17,111 bases of DNA from JAWWBN01 sp033720955. Lineage in GTDB: Bacteria; Acidobacteriota; Thermoanaerobaculia; Multivoradales; JAHEKO01. This document shows positions 1-7,576 of this stretch, piece after piece. Positions within the stretch are counted from its first letter, which is position 1; the number at the start of each line of letters is the position of its first letter. A model generated the notes under the pieces. The model did no database searches, had not been told where the DNA came from, and saw only the letters and a program-made list of their open reading frames with translations. Made by a program: the position numbers and the translations under genes. Location of the stretch: positions 1 to 17,111 of the forward strand of contig JAWWBN010000062.1 of the NCBI GenBank assembly GCA_033720955.1, in the 5' to 3' direction.

Positions 1-1
1 C

Positions 2-844
2 AACGCCGTCGCCTACTCGGTGCTGGACCTCCTGCGCAAGGTCCTGGTGGGCTCGATGCGGCCCACCCCGCTGCTGGTCTGGCTGTCGGTCGGCCCGCTG
101 CCCCTCTTCGTCGCCTGGATCGCCGTCGCCGGCGCCGGCCGCCCGGACCCCGTCTACTTCGGCTACGCGGCGGTCTCCATCGTGCTCAACGTCGTCGCCA
201 ACCTGCTCTTCCTGGAGGCGGTGCGGGTGTCGCCGCTGAGCCTCACCATTCCCTTCCTGACCTTCACCCCGGTGTTCACCACCATCCTGGCGATCCCGCT
301 CCTGGGGGAGGTGCCCAGCGCCGCGCAGTGGATCGGCATCGCGCTCATCGTGACGGGGGCCTTCCGGCTCAACCTGGAGAGCGGGGAGCGGAGCTCGCCG
401 GCCGCGCTGTGGCGCGCCTTCCTGAAGGAGCGCGGCAGCGTTCTCATGGTCGGGGTGGCCTTCTGCTGGGCGACGGCCTCGCCCATCGACAAGCTGGCCA
501 TGCGCAGCGCCCATCCCTCGGTCCACGGGCTGGCCCTGAACCTCGGCGTCGGGCTCTCCGCCCTGGCCCTCCTGGCCGCCCGGGGGCGGCTGCGCGAGCT
601 GCGGCCGCCAGCGCGGGTCGCCGCACCCATGGCCGGGGCGATCGCCGTCAGCGTGCTGGGCCTGGCCTTCCTGCTGCTCGCCCTGAACGCCACCTGGGTG
701 GGCCTGGTCGAGACGCTGAAGCGCGGCATCGGCTCCTTCCTGGCGCTCCTCTTCGGCGCCTGGTTCTTCGGCGAGCGGGTGGGGCTCAACCAGGCGGCGG
801 CCGTGGCCCTGATGGTGGCCGGGGTGGCGCTGCTGTTCTGGTAG
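2..844 (+). CDS. DMT-superfamily (EamA-type) transporter, 5' partial
   Basis: The reading frame is open from base 2 and ends at TAG 842-844, giving 280 visible residues. The first in-frame start is a GTG at 20, but coding-like sequence (NAVAYS) precedes it, so the true start probably lies left of the window. The protein is almost wholly hydrophobic, with about nine to ten predicted membrane helices arranged as two similar halves. The first half ends near the LGEVPSAAQWIGIALIVTG stretch and the second near FGERVGLNQAAAVALMVAG. These two 'GE...Q..G..LI..G' endings are the hallmark of tandem EamA domains in drug/metabolite transporters of the inner membrane. The substrate cannot be read from sequence. 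The gene converges on aroC with 13 bp between the stops. Confidence 0.85.
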   Translation, partial: NAVAYSVLDLLRKVLVGSMRPTPLLVWLSVGPLPLFVAWIAVAGAGRPDPVYFGYAAVSIVLNVVANLLFLEAVRVSPLSLTIPFLTFTPVFTTILAIPLLGEVPSAAQWIGIALIVTGAFRLNLESGERSSPAALWRAFLKERGSVLMVGVAFCWATASPIDKLAMRSAHPSVHGLALNLGVGLSALALLAARGRLRELRPPARVAAPMAGAIAVSVLGLAFLLLALNATWVGLVETLKRGIGSFLALLFGAWFFGERVGLNQAAAVALMVAGVALLFW

Positions 845-857
845 CGCCGGGCGTGGC

Positions 858-2045
858 TCAGCCGGCCGGCCAGCGCCGGCCGAGCTCGCGACTGGCCTCC
901 CAGTGCGCCAGCAGCTCCGGCATCGAGTCGCCGCCCAGCTTCTCGAGGGCCGCGTCGGCCAGCACCAGGGCCACCATGGCCTCGGCGATGACCCCGGCGG
1001 CGGGCAGCGCGGTGACGTCGCTGCGCTCGTACTGGGAGACGTGGGGCTCGAGGGTGTCGAGGTCCACCGAAGGGAGGCCCCGGCGCAGGGTGGAGATCGG
1101 TTTCTTGTAGGCTGTGATCACCAGGTCGGCGCCGTTGGTCACGCCCCCCTCGAGGCCCCCGGCGCGGTTGGTCGGCCGCCGCCAGCGGCCCTCCTCGTCG
1201 CGCTGGATGGGGTCGTGGGCCTCGCTGCCGGGACCCCGGGAGGCCGCGATCGCCTCGCCGAACTCCACCGCCTTCACCGCCGGCACCGACATCACCGCCT
1301 GCGCCAGCCGCCCGTCGAGCTTCTCGTCCCAGTGGACGTGGGAGCCCAGCCCGGCGGGCACGTTGTGGGCGATCACCGTCACGGCGCCGCCGAGAGTGTC
1401 GCCGGTCTCCTTCATCCGGTCCACCAGGGCCACCATCTCGGGCTCGAGGGTGCGGTCCACGGCGCGCAGCGGCGAGCCGTCGTCCACGGCGGCGATCTGC
1501 TCCCAGGTGGGCGCCGGGGCGTTGCGGCCGACGTGCCCCAGAAAGCGCACCCCGCTGGCGATCTGCACCCCCAGCTCGGCCAGGAGCATCTTGGCGAACG
1601 CCCCCGCCGCCACCCGGGCGGCGCTCTCCCGCGCCGAGGCCCGCTCCAGGACGTCGCGCAGGTCGCGCCGCAGGTACTTGATGCCCCCCGCCAGGTCGGC
1701 GTGGCCCGGCCGCGGCGCCTTCATCCGCCGCATCTCGGCCCGCCGCGGGTCGATCTCCGCCGGGTCGGGGCTCATCGCCCCCTGCCAGTTGACGTAGTCC
1801 CGGTTGGCGATCCAGAGGGCTACCGGGGAGCCCAGCGTCTCCCCGGAGCGCACGCCGCCTCGGATCTCCACCTCGTCGGTCTCGATCTTCATCCGCGCGC
1901 CGCGGCCGTAGCCGTGCATGCGGCGCCGCATCTCCCGCTCCAGCAGCGCGCGGTCCACCGTCAGCCCCGCCGGCAGCCCGGAGAGGACCGCCGTCAGAGC
2001 CGGCCCGTGGCTCTCCCCGGCGGTGGTGAGCGAGAGGCGTCTCAT
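858..2045 (-). CDS. aroC: Chorismate synthase
   Basis: Converts 5-enolpyruvylshikimate-3-phosphate to chorismate, the last shikimate-pathway step; the family uses reduced FMN. The 395-residue product has the family landmarks in order: GESHG at residues 10-14, the basic HGYGRGARMKIE block at 44-55 followed by ETDEVEIRGGVRSGETLGSP, PRPGHADLAGGIKY at 111-124, RASARESAARVAAGAFAKM at 135-153, and near the C-terminus a TNRAGGLEGGVTNG block and STLRRGLPSVDL. Length fits the roughly 390-residue bacterial form. The ATG at 2045 overlaps the TGA of the upstream thioesterase (ATGA 2042-2045), implying translational coupling. The frame stays open far upstream of this ATG, but that extension is antisense-style GC-driven openness; family N-termini begin at this Met. 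The other shikimate gene here, aroB, lies in the neighbouring plus-strand operon. Confidence 0.97.
   Translation of the reverse strand: MRRLSLTTAGESHGPALTAVLSGLPAGLTVDRALLEREMRRRMHGYGRGARMKIETDEVEIRGGVRSGETLGSPVALWIANRDYVNWQGAMSPDPAEIDPRRAEMRRMKAPRPGHADLAGGIKYLRRDLRDVLERASARESAARVAAGAFAKMLLAELGVQIASGVRFLGHVGRNAPAPTWEQIAAVDDGSPLRAVDRTLEPEMVALVDRMKETGDTLGGAVTVIAHNVPAGLGSHVHWDEKLDGRLAQAVMSVPAVKAVEFGEAIAASRGPGSEAHDPIQRDEEGRWRRPTNRAGGLEGGVTNGADLVITAYKKPISTLRRGLPSVDLDTLEPHVSQYERSDVTALPAAGVIAEAMVALVLADAALEKLGGDSMPELLAHWEASRELGRRWPAG
864..881. terminator. Perfect GC hairpin at the 3' end of aroC
   Basis: GGCCGGC (864-870), loop CAGC, GCCGGCC (875-881): a perfect 7-bp stem lying within the last codons of aroC, next to the convergent stop of the transporter gene. 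It could slow or end transcription from either side. There is no U-tract on either strand, so an intrinsic-terminator role is only an inference. Confidence 0.3.
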
Positions 2046-2479
2046 GACGCGCCGGCCGGGGCCGGCTCGGGCTGTTCGAGCAGCGCCGCGAACGCCTCCC
2101 GGTAGGGCGACGGGATCCGACCCGGGCGGCGGCTGGCGCCGTCCACCCAGACGTGCTCGGTGGCGCCCGTCGCCAGGACCTCGTCGCCGCGCCGCACCTC
2201 GTAGGCGAAGGCCAGGCCGCGGCTGGCCAGCCGCTCCAGCCAGCACTCGACCACCACGTCGTCGCCGTAGCGGGCGCCGCGGCGGTAGCTCAGGGTGGCG
2301 CCGGTCACCAGGATCATGTGCCCCTGGCGCTCGATCTCGGCGTAGGGAAAGCCCGAGGAGGCGCAGAGACGGGTGCGCGCGAGCTCGAACCAGACCAGGT
2401 AGTTGGCGTGGTGCACCACCCCCATCTGGTCGGTCTCGGCGTAGCGCACCTCGATGGGCACGCGGGTCCGGATGGTCAT
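2042..2479 (-). CDS. Acyl-CoA thioesterase, 4-hydroxybenzoyl-CoA thioesterase (hotdog) family, YbgC/FadM-like
   Basis: A 145-residue single hotdog-fold protein. The N-terminal stretch EVRYAETDQMGVVHHANYL (residues 10-28) is the 4HBT/YbgC signature, with Asp17 at the catalytic acid position and HHANY following. Length matches the family's usual 130-150. Such enzymes hydrolyse acyl-CoA (sometimes acyl-ACP) thioesters in the cytoplasm; the acyl chain cannot be told from sequence. I chose ATG 2479 because it overlaps the TGA of the upstream glycosyltransferase (ATGA 2476-2479); a TTG nine bases upstream (2488) is the alternative and would add three residues. The stop overlaps the aroC ATG. YbgC relatives often sit with tol-pal; here the partners are a GT2 enzyme and aroC, so context gives no substrate. 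A TACAGT lies 8 nt upstream of the ATG, within the preceding gene. Confidence 0.9.
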   Translation of the reverse strand: MTIRTRVPIEVRYAETDQMGVVHHANYLVWFELARTRLCASSGFPYAEIERQGHMILVTGATLSYRRGARYGDDVVVECWLERLASRGLAFAYEVRRGDEVLATGATEHVWVDGASRRPGRIPSPYREAFAALLEQPEPAPAGAS

Positions 2480-3177
2480 CGCCGCCAACTGTAGCGCAGC
2501 ACGGTGGCGAGGATCTTGTACCCGGCGAGGACCGTGCCACGCACCGTGCCGGTGATCTTGGAGACCCCGACCCGCTTGCGATAGCGCACCGGCACCTCGG
2601 TCACCCGCAGGCCGCGCCGCAGCGCCTTGACCTGCATCTCGGCGGTCCAGCCGAAGTCGGGGTCCGACATCCCGAGCCGCTCGAGAGCCTCCCAGCGGAT
2701 GGCGCGGAAGGGCCCCAGGTCGGTGTAGCGGTGGCCGTAGAGCAGACGGATGAGCAGACAGGCCACCAGGTTCCCGGCGCGCGCCTGGGGGAGCAGCGCC
2801 CCGCGCTCGCGCTCGCCGAGGACCCGCGAGCCGACGACCAGGTCGGCCTCGCCGGCGAGGATGGGCGCCACCACGGCGGGCAGCTCCTCCGGGTGGTCCG
2901 AGTAGTCGGCGTCCAGGAAGACCACCATGTCGGGCGGCGAGGTGCGCCGCAGGTGGGCCAGGGCAGCCAGGCAGGCGCTGCCGTAGCCCGGTCGGATCTC
3001 GGCCACCACCTCGGCGCCGCCCCGGCGCGCCGCCTCGCCGGTGCCGTCGGTCGAGCGGTTGTCGCAGACCACGATCCGGCGCACCGGGGGCCGCGGCACG
3101 GCGGCCAGCACGAGGGGCAGGGAGGCCTCCTCGTTGAAGGCCGGGATCACCACGTCGATGGCCGGATCGGAGGGCAT
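2476..3177 (-). CDS. Family 2 glycosyltransferase, DPM1/polyprenyl-phosphate-sugar-synthase-like
   Basis: A 233-residue GT-A-fold protein. The N-terminus has DVVIPAFNEEASLPLVL (residues 8-24), followed by VVCDNRSTDGTGEAA (36-50), and the metal-binding DXD is DAD at 89-91 within FLDADYSDHPEE. GPFRAIRWEAL (156-166) and FGWTAEMQVKALRRG (175-189) are typical of dolichyl/undecaprenyl-phosphate glycosyltransferases. There is no C-terminal GtrA-like membrane domain, so it resembles the soluble DPM1 type acting at the inner membrane surface; donor and acceptor are unknown. ATG 3177 is chosen because GT2 homology starts directly after it; the frame is open to 3294 but that extension is Arg/Gly/Pro-rich and unlike the family. 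No Shine-Dalgarno is visible, while a TATGCT box lies 12 nt upstream, suggesting a nearly leaderless mRNA. First gene of the operon ending in aroC. Confidence 0.88.
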   Translation of the reverse strand: MPSDPAIDVVIPAFNEEASLPLVLAAVPRPPVRRIVVCDNRSTDGTGEAARRGGAEVVAEIRPGYGSACLAALAHLRRTSPPDMVVFLDADYSDHPEELPAVVAPILAGEADLVVGSRVLGERERGALLPQARAGNLVACLLIRLLYGHRYTDLGPFRAIRWEALERLGMSDPDFGWTAEMQVKALRRGLRVTEVPVRYRKRVGVSKITGTVRGTVLAGYKILATVLRYSWRR

Positions 3178-3189
3178 CGCGAGGGGCGA

Positions 3190-3195
3190 AGCATA
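3190..3195 (-). promoter_or_regulatory. -10-like box TATGCT for the glycosyltransferase-thioesterase-aroC operon
   Basis: On the minus strand TATGCT is followed by 12 nt and then the glycosyltransferase ATG. Transcription would begin only about 5 nt before the start codon, and no Shine-Dalgarno is present. No -35 hexamer is seen. Prediction by position and AT content only. Confidence 0.4.
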
Positions 3196-3227
3196 CCCGC
3201 GGCCCCGGGCGTCCAAGGGGCGCCCCG

Positions 3228-3236
3228 TGCTACAGT
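3228..3236 (+). promoter_or_regulatory. Extended -10 box TGC TACAGT for hisS-aspS-aroB
   Basis: TGC (3228-3230) plus TACAGT (3231-3236) stands out in very GC-rich DNA and points toward hisS, about 140 nt away. No -35 match is seen at 16-18 nt upstream. It is divergent from the TATGCT box at 3190-3195, with 35 bp between the two boxes. Confidence 0.4.
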
Positions 3237-3377
3237 CTCGCCTCGACGCGAGCGGCGCGGGACCCCGCGCCGGGCGCCCCCGCCGGAGTCCCATCCCGTG
3301 CCACAGCAGCCATCCCCCAGGGGCCTCCGCCCCCGTCTCGACCTGCGGCCGTCGTCGGCGGCTTGAGGTGTAGCGCG
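3237..3377 (+). other. Presumed hisS leader with GC-rich inverted repeats, no gene
   Basis: No convincing reading frame or tRNA is present. It holds GCGCGG/CCGCGC (3255-3260 and 3265-3270), a GGGG/CCCC pairing around 3320-3334 and GCCG-TCGT-CGGC (3348-3359) just before the hisS GAGG. These could fold in an mRNA leader. No T-box specifier or T-box core sequence is seen. GAGG at 3365-3368 is the likely hisS ribosome site. Confidence 0.4.
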
Positions 3378-4640
3378 GTGGCGAGCGAGATGCGGAGCGT
3401 GAAGGGGACGCGGGACCTGCTGCCGCCCGAGACGGCGGTCTGGCAGTGGGTGGAGGCCACCGCCCGCAGAGTCTTCGCCGGCTACGGCTACGGCGAGGTG
3501 CGCACCCCGGCGCTCGAGCCCACCGAGCTCTTCGTGCGCGGCGTGGGCGAGGCCACCGACATCGTCGGCAAGCAGATGTACACCTTCGCCGACCGCAAGG
3601 GGCGCAGCCTGACCCTGCGTCCGGAGGGCACCGCGCCGGTGGCGCGAGCCGTGGTCCAGCACGGCCTGGCCCACGGGCCGCTGCCGCTGAAGCTCTTCTA
3701 CATCGGCTCCCACTTCCGCTACGAGCGGCCGCAGAAGGGCCGCTACCGCGAGTTTCACCAGATCGGCGCCGAGCTGATCGGCGACCCCGGGCCGCACTCG
3801 GACGCCGAGGTCATCGCCATGCTGGTGCGCTTCCTCGACGAGCTCGGGTTCTCCGACCTGGTGGTGCTGCTCAACACGGTCGGCGACGAGAGGTCGCGGG
3901 CGGGCTTCCGCGAGGCCCTGGTGGAGTACCTGGCGCCCCGCAGGGCCGAGCTGAGCGCCGAGAGCCGGCGCCGGCTGGAGGACAACCCGCTGCGGATCCT
4001 CGACACGAAGAGCCGTCGCGAGCGCCGGCTGCTGGAGGGGGCGCCGCGGCTCGACGACCACCTGACGCAGGAGAGCCGCGTCCACTTCGACGAGCTGCGC
4101 GGGCTGCTGGACCGGCTGGGGGTCGCCTACCGGCGCGAGCCGCGGCTGGTGCGCGGCCTCGACTACTACACGCGCACGGTGTTCGAGATCGTCTCCGAGG
4201 GGCTGGGAGCCCAGGACCCCCTCGACGGCCGCGGCCGCAAAGTAGGGCTGGTGGAGGAGCGGGGGGGTGAGGATCTGCCGGGCATCGGCTTCGCCATCGG
4301 CGAGGACCGGCTGGTGGAGGTGCTGCCGGAGGCGAGCCGCGAGCGCGCCCTGCCTCCGGCCCCGGACGTGGTGATCCCGGCGGGCGAGGTGGGCGCCGGC
4401 GGCGCCCTGGTGCTGGCCGAGGAGCTGCGGCGCGCCGGGGCGGGGGTGGTGGCCGAGCTCGGCGGTCGATCACTCAGGGCGGCTCTCAAGCAGGCGTCGC
4501 GCTCGGGGGCCCGGCACGCGCTGCTCCTGGGCGACGAGGAGCTCGCCGCCGGGGTGGTGACGGTCAAGGACCTGGAGACCGGCGAGCAGCGCCAGATCGC
4601 GCGCGAGGAGGTGGCCCGGTGGCTCACGGCAGGGGGATGA
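3378..4640 (+). CDS. hisS: Histidyl-tRNA synthetase
   Basis: A class II synthetase charging tRNA-His; 420 residues, the normal bacterial length. Visible landmarks are SVKGTRDLLPPE near the N-terminus, TLRPEGTAPVAR (79-90), motif 2 FRYERPQKGRYREFHQIGAE (113-132), the HisA-1 motif VRGLDYYTRTVFEI, and motif 3 GIGFAIGEDRLVEVL, followed by a complete C-terminal anticodon-binding domain. One departure stands out: the loop usually read as GGGRYDGLVE is GRGRKVGLVE (see findings). GTG 3378 is preferred because GAGG at 3365-3368 sits 9 nt before it; ATG 3390 (four residues in) and TTG 3363 are alternatives. The TGA overlaps the aspS ATG (ATGA 4637-4640), so hisS and aspS are probably translated together. 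Confidence 0.95.
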   Translation: MASEMRSVKGTRDLLPPETAVWQWVEATARRVFAGYGYGEVRTPALEPTELFVRGVGEATDIVGKQMYTFADRKGRSLTLRPEGTAPVARAVVQHGLAHGPLPLKLFYIGSHFRYERPQKGRYREFHQIGAELIGDPGPHSDAEVIAMLVRFLDELGFSDLVVLLNTVGDERSRAGFREALVEYLAPRRAELSAESRRRLEDNPLRILDTKSRRERRLLEGAPRLDDHLTQESRVHFDELRGLLDRLGVAYRREPRLVRGLDYYTRTVFEIVSEGLGAQDPLDGRGRKVGLVEERGGEDLPGIGFAIGEDRLVEVLPEASRERALPPAPDVVIPAGEVGAGGALVLAEELRRAGAGVVAELGGRSLRAALKQASRSGARHALLLGDEELAAGVVTVKDLETGEQRQIAREEVARWLTAGG

Positions 4641-6409
4641 ACGAGCGCGGCGCCGGCTCCTTCCGGCGGGGCGACGTGGGGGAGCGGCACAAGCTCCGGG
4701 GCTGGGTCCACCAGCGCCGCGACCACGGCGGGGTGACCTTCCTCAATCTGCGCGACCGCACCGGCGTGGTGCAGGTGGTGGTCCACCCGGAGGAGCACCC
4801 GGAGGCGGCGGCGGAGCTGGCCCCGGCGCGGCTCGAGTGGCTGATCGAGGTCGAGGGGACGGTCACCGCCCGCGGCGAGCAGGCGGTGAACCCCGAGATG
4901 GCCACCGGCGAGGTGGAGATCGAGGCCGAGACCGCCCGGGTGGTCGCGGCGTCCGAGCCGCTGCCCTTCACTCCCGACGGCCCGGAGGCGAGCGAGGAGA
5001 CGCGGCTGCGCTACCGCTACCTCGACCTGCGCCGCCAGGAGCTGCTCGCCAACCTGCAGCTCCGCCACCGGGTGACCATGGAGATCCTCGACTACTTCGA
5101 CGGCGAGGGCTTCGTGACGGTGGAGACGCCGATCCTCACCCGCTCCACCCCGGAGGGGGCGCGCGACTACCTGGTGCCCAGCCGGGTTCGACGGGGCAGC
5201 TTCTACGCCCTGCCGCAGTCGCCGCAGATCTTCAAGCAGCTCCTGATGGTCTCCGGTCTCGAGCGGTACGTGCAGATCGCCCGCTGTTTCCGCGACGAGG
5301 ACCTCCGGGCCGACCGGCAGCCCGAGTTCACCCAGGTGGACGTCGAGATGAGCTTCGCCACCGAGGAGAAGATCTTCGGCCTGATCGAGGGTCTCTTCGC
5401 CCGCCTCTTCCCCCTGGCCGGAATCGAGCCCCGGGTGCCCTTCCCCCGGTTGACCTGGCGCGAGGCCATGCGCCGCTTCGGCACCGACCGCCCCGACCTG
5501 CGTTTCGGCTGCGAGATCGTGGACCTGACCGCGGAGCTGGGGGAGAGCGGCTTCCGCGGCTTCTCGGCCACCGTCGCCGAGGGCGGCGTGGTGCGGGGTC
5601 TGCGGGCGCCGGGAGCCGCCGGGGCGAGCCGTCGCGAGATCGACGAGTGGGCCGAGACCGCGCGGGCACACGGCGCCGCCGGGGTGCTCTGGCTCCGGCG
5701 CCGGGACGGAGAGCTCAGGTTCCAGGTCGGCAGCGCCCTGACGGAGGCGGAGCTGGAGCGGGCGGCGGCGCGGCTCGAGCTCCAGGAGGGCGACCTGGGG
5801 CTGATCGTCGCGGCCTCCGAGCCCGTGGCCTCGGCGGCGCTGGGCGCCCTGCGGCTGGTGCTGGGGCGCGGCCTGGGGCTCATCGACGAGAGCCGGCACG
5901 AGTTCCTCTGGGTGCACGACTTCCCCCTGGTCGAATGGAACGCCGACGAGGAGCGCTGGGACGCCTGCAACCACCCCTTCACGGCGCCCCGTCCCGAGGA
6001 CGAGCACCTGTTGGAAGAGGCGCCCGCCTCGGTGCTCTCGCGCGGCTACGACGTGGTCCTCGACGGCATCGAGCTGGGCGGCGGCTCGATCCGCATCCAC
6101 CGGCGGGAGCTGCAGCAGCGGGCCTTCGCCCTGCTGGGGATCGACGCCGAGGAGGCCGAGGAGCGCTTCGGATGGCTGCTCGACGCCCTGCGCTACGGCG
6201 CCCCGCCGCACGGCGGCATCGCCCTCGGCCTCGACCGTCTGGTGATGATGCTGGCCGGGGCGTCGTCGCTGCGGGACGTGATCGCCTTTCCCAAGACGAC
6301 CTCGGCGACCTGTCTGATGACCGACGCCCCTTCGGCGGTGGACCCGCGGCAGCTCGCCGAGCTGGGTCTCTCGGGCGGGGGGCGGCCCGACGACGACTCC
6401 GGGGAGTGA
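4637..6409 (+). CDS. aspS: Aspartyl-tRNA synthetase, bacterial type, probably non-discriminating (Asp/Asn)
   Basis: A 590-residue class II synthetase with the full bacterial architecture. An N-terminal OB-fold anticodon-binding domain contains RGWVHQRRDHGGVTFLNLRD (21-40). The catalytic core has motif 2 FRDEDLRADRQPEFTQVD (218-235). The central bacterial insertion (GAD-like) domain follows, then motif 3 GGIALGLDRLVMM and a C-terminal DPRQLAELGL. His30 in the RRDHGG segment is the residue commonly seen in non-discriminating AspRS that also charge tRNA-Asn; E. coli-type discriminating enzymes have Leu there. The consequence, Asp-tRNA-Asn amidation by GatCAB, is inferred because those genes are not in the window. 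ATG 4637 overlaps the hisS stop and lies right behind a purine run (AGGGGG); a GTG at 4619 is an unlikely alternative. aroB follows after 4 nt. Confidence 0.96.
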   Translation: MNERGAGSFRRGDVGERHKLRGWVHQRRDHGGVTFLNLRDRTGVVQVVVHPEEHPEAAAELAPARLEWLIEVEGTVTARGEQAVNPEMATGEVEIEAETARVVAASEPLPFTPDGPEASEETRLRYRYLDLRRQELLANLQLRHRVTMEILDYFDGEGFVTVETPILTRSTPEGARDYLVPSRVRRGSFYALPQSPQIFKQLLMVSGLERYVQIARCFRDEDLRADRQPEFTQVDVEMSFATEEKIFGLIEGLFARLFPLAGIEPRVPFPRLTWREAMRRFGTDRPDLRFGCEIVDLTAELGESGFRGFSATVAEGGVVRGLRAPGAAGASRREIDEWAETARAHGAAGVLWLRRRDGELRFQVGSALTEAELERAAARLELQEGDLGLIVAASEPVASAALGALRLVLGRGLGLIDESRHEFLWVHDFPLVEWNADEERWDACNHPFTAPRPEDEHLLEEAPASVLSRGYDVVLDGIELGGGSIRIHRRELQQRAFALLGIDAEEAEERFGWLLDALRYGAPPHGGIALGLDRLVMMLAGASSLRDVIAFPKTTSATCLMTDAPSAVDPRQLAELGLSGGGRPDDDSGE

Positions 6410-6413
6410 GGCG

Positions 6414-7523
6414 GTGGCCGGTGCGGCGCCCACCCGGCTGAGGCTGCGCCACCCCGGCGGCGAGACCCCGGTGGTGGTGGGCCGCGGCGCTCTCGCCGCG
6501 GCGGCGGCGGAGCTGGGCGATCGGCTGCGCGGGCGCGCCCTCTTCGCGGTGACCACGCCGCGGGTGCGTCGGCTGCACCCGGGACCGTTGGAGCTGCTGG
6601 AGACGGCGGGCGGGCGGCTGACGGTGCTGGAGGTGGAGGAGGGCGAGGGGGCCAAGACCCCGGCCACCGCGGCGAGTCTCTGGTCGCGGATGCTGGCCGG
6701 CGGCGGCCGGCGGGACAGCCGGGTGGTCGCCTTCGGCGGCGGCAGCGTGGGCGACCTGGCCGGGTTCGTGGCCGGCGCCTTTCTGCGCGGGGTGCCGGTG
6801 GTGCAGCTCCCGACGACGCTGCTGGCGCAGGTGGACGCGGCGATCGGCGGCAAGACCGCCGTCGATCTGCCGGAGGCCAAGAACAGCGTCGGCCTCTTCC
6901 ACCACCCGGAGCTGGTGGTGTGCGACACCGAGCTGCTGGCCACCCTGCCGCGCGAGGAGCTGCGCTCGGGGCTGTACGAGGTGATCAAGATCGCCCTGCT
7001 GCGCTCCCCCGATCTCCTCGAGCGGGTCGAGGACGACGCGGAGGCTCTGCTGGCCGGAGACGTCGAGCGGCTGGCGCCGGTGGTGGCGGGGGCCGCGGCG
7101 GCCAAGATCGAGGTGGTGGCCGGCGACCCGGACGACCGCGGCCGGCGACGCATCCTCAACTTCGGCCACACCCTGGGTCACGCCATCGAGGCGGCGCTGG
7201 GCTACGACGGGCTGCGGCACGGCGAGGCGGTGGGCTACGGCATGCTCTTCGCGGTGCGGCTGGCGCGGCGCCGGGGCCTCGACCCGGCGGTCGAGCTGCG
7301 GCTGGGGGCGCTGGTGGAGCGGCTCGGGCTGCCGCCCCTGCCGGCGCTCGACCCGGAGCGGCTGATGGCCTTCGTCGCCCGCGACAAGAAGGCGGGCGAG
7401 GAGGGCGTCGTCTGGGTGCTGCCCACCGCCGTGGGCGCCGGCGCGAATGCCACCCCGGTCGGTCCGGCCGAGGTCCGGCGCGAGCTCGAGAGCTTCCTGG
7501 AGGCCCCCTTCGGCGGCCGGTAG
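6414..7523 (+). CDS. aroB: 3-Dehydroquinate synthase
   Basis: Second shikimate-pathway step, converting DAHP to 3-dehydroquinate with NAD and a divalent metal (usually Zn or Co). The 369-residue protein carries the NAD-binding FGGGSVGDLAGFVA (107-120), QLPTTLLAQVDAAIGGKTAV (131-150), KNSVGLFHHP, and all expected metal ligands: Glu189 in GLYEVIK, His252 in NFGHTLGHAIE and His269 in LRHGEAVGYGM; His256 is the conserved second histidine. GTG 6414 is 4 nt after the aspS stop, with GGGGAG at 6401-6406 spaced 7 nt, so it is cotranscribed with hisS-aspS. It is the last gene of that operon; a TATAAT lies 18 nt after its stop and starts the next unit. Length is normal and no motif is missing. Confidence 0.97.
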   Translation: MAGAAPTRLRLRHPGGETPVVVGRGALAAAAAELGDRLRGRALFAVTTPRVRRLHPGPLELLETAGGRLTVLEVEEGEGAKTPATAASLWSRMLAGGGRRDSRVVAFGGGSVGDLAGFVAGAFLRGVPVVQLPTTLLAQVDAAIGGKTAVDLPEAKNSVGLFHHPELVVCDTELLATLPREELRSGLYEVIKIALLRSPDLLERVEDDAEALLAGDVERLAPVVAGAAAAKIEVVAGDPDDRGRRRILNFGHTLGHAIEAALGYDGLRHGEAVGYGMLFAVRLARRRGLDPAVELRLGALVERLGLPPLPALDPERLMAFVARDKKAGEEGVVWVLPTAVGAGANATPVGPAEVRRELESFLEAPFGGR

Positions 7524-7541
7524 GGCCTCTGCGGCCGGTTG

Positions 7542-7547
7542 TATAAT
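7542..7547 (+). promoter_or_regulatory. Consensus -10 box TATAAT for the HD-GYP-ftsY unit
   Basis: A perfect TATAAT in the 53-bp gap after aroB, within TTGTATAATTTTCC, the most AT-rich spot of the window. It lies 29 nt before the TTG start of the phosphodiesterase, giving a leader of about 23 nt. No -35 match is found at 16-18 nt upstream. The gap holds no terminator-like hairpin with a U-tract, so read-through from aroB is possible. Confidence 0.55.
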
Positions 7548-7576
7548 TTTCCGAACCTCCCTCGCGAGCGCCGCCC

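Noticed and set aside
2046..2540. N-terminal extension of aroC as a fusion protein
   Set aside because: The extension overlaps the thioesterase gene in another frame and has no domain of its own. Chorismate synthase homology begins at the ATG at 2045.
3041..3373. Small plus-strand frame (110 codons) upstream of hisS as a leader peptide gene
   Set aside because: It begins inside the opposing glycosyltransferase gene, shows no His-codon cluster or ribosome site, and its sequence is low-complexity Arg/Ser/Pro.
3147..4085. Minus-strand frame covering the hisS leader and the 5' part of hisS
   Set aside because: Composition is unlike a real protein and it lies opposite the conserved HisRS core. 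No start signal is seen.
4231..4238. GCGGCCGC (NotI-like palindrome) inside the altered HisRS loop, suggesting a cloning scar or engineered site
   Set aside because: Such 8-mers are expected in DNA this GC-rich. The frame and flanking codons are continuous, with no vector sequence.
4166..7171. Minus-strand open frame of about 1000 codons opposite hisS, aspS and aroB
   Set aside because: It is antisense to three complete, motif-confirmed genes. Its product is low-complexity (Arg/Ser/Pro/Gly, then Leu/His/Gln/Ala), and such frames arise because stop codons are rare in very GC-rich DNA.
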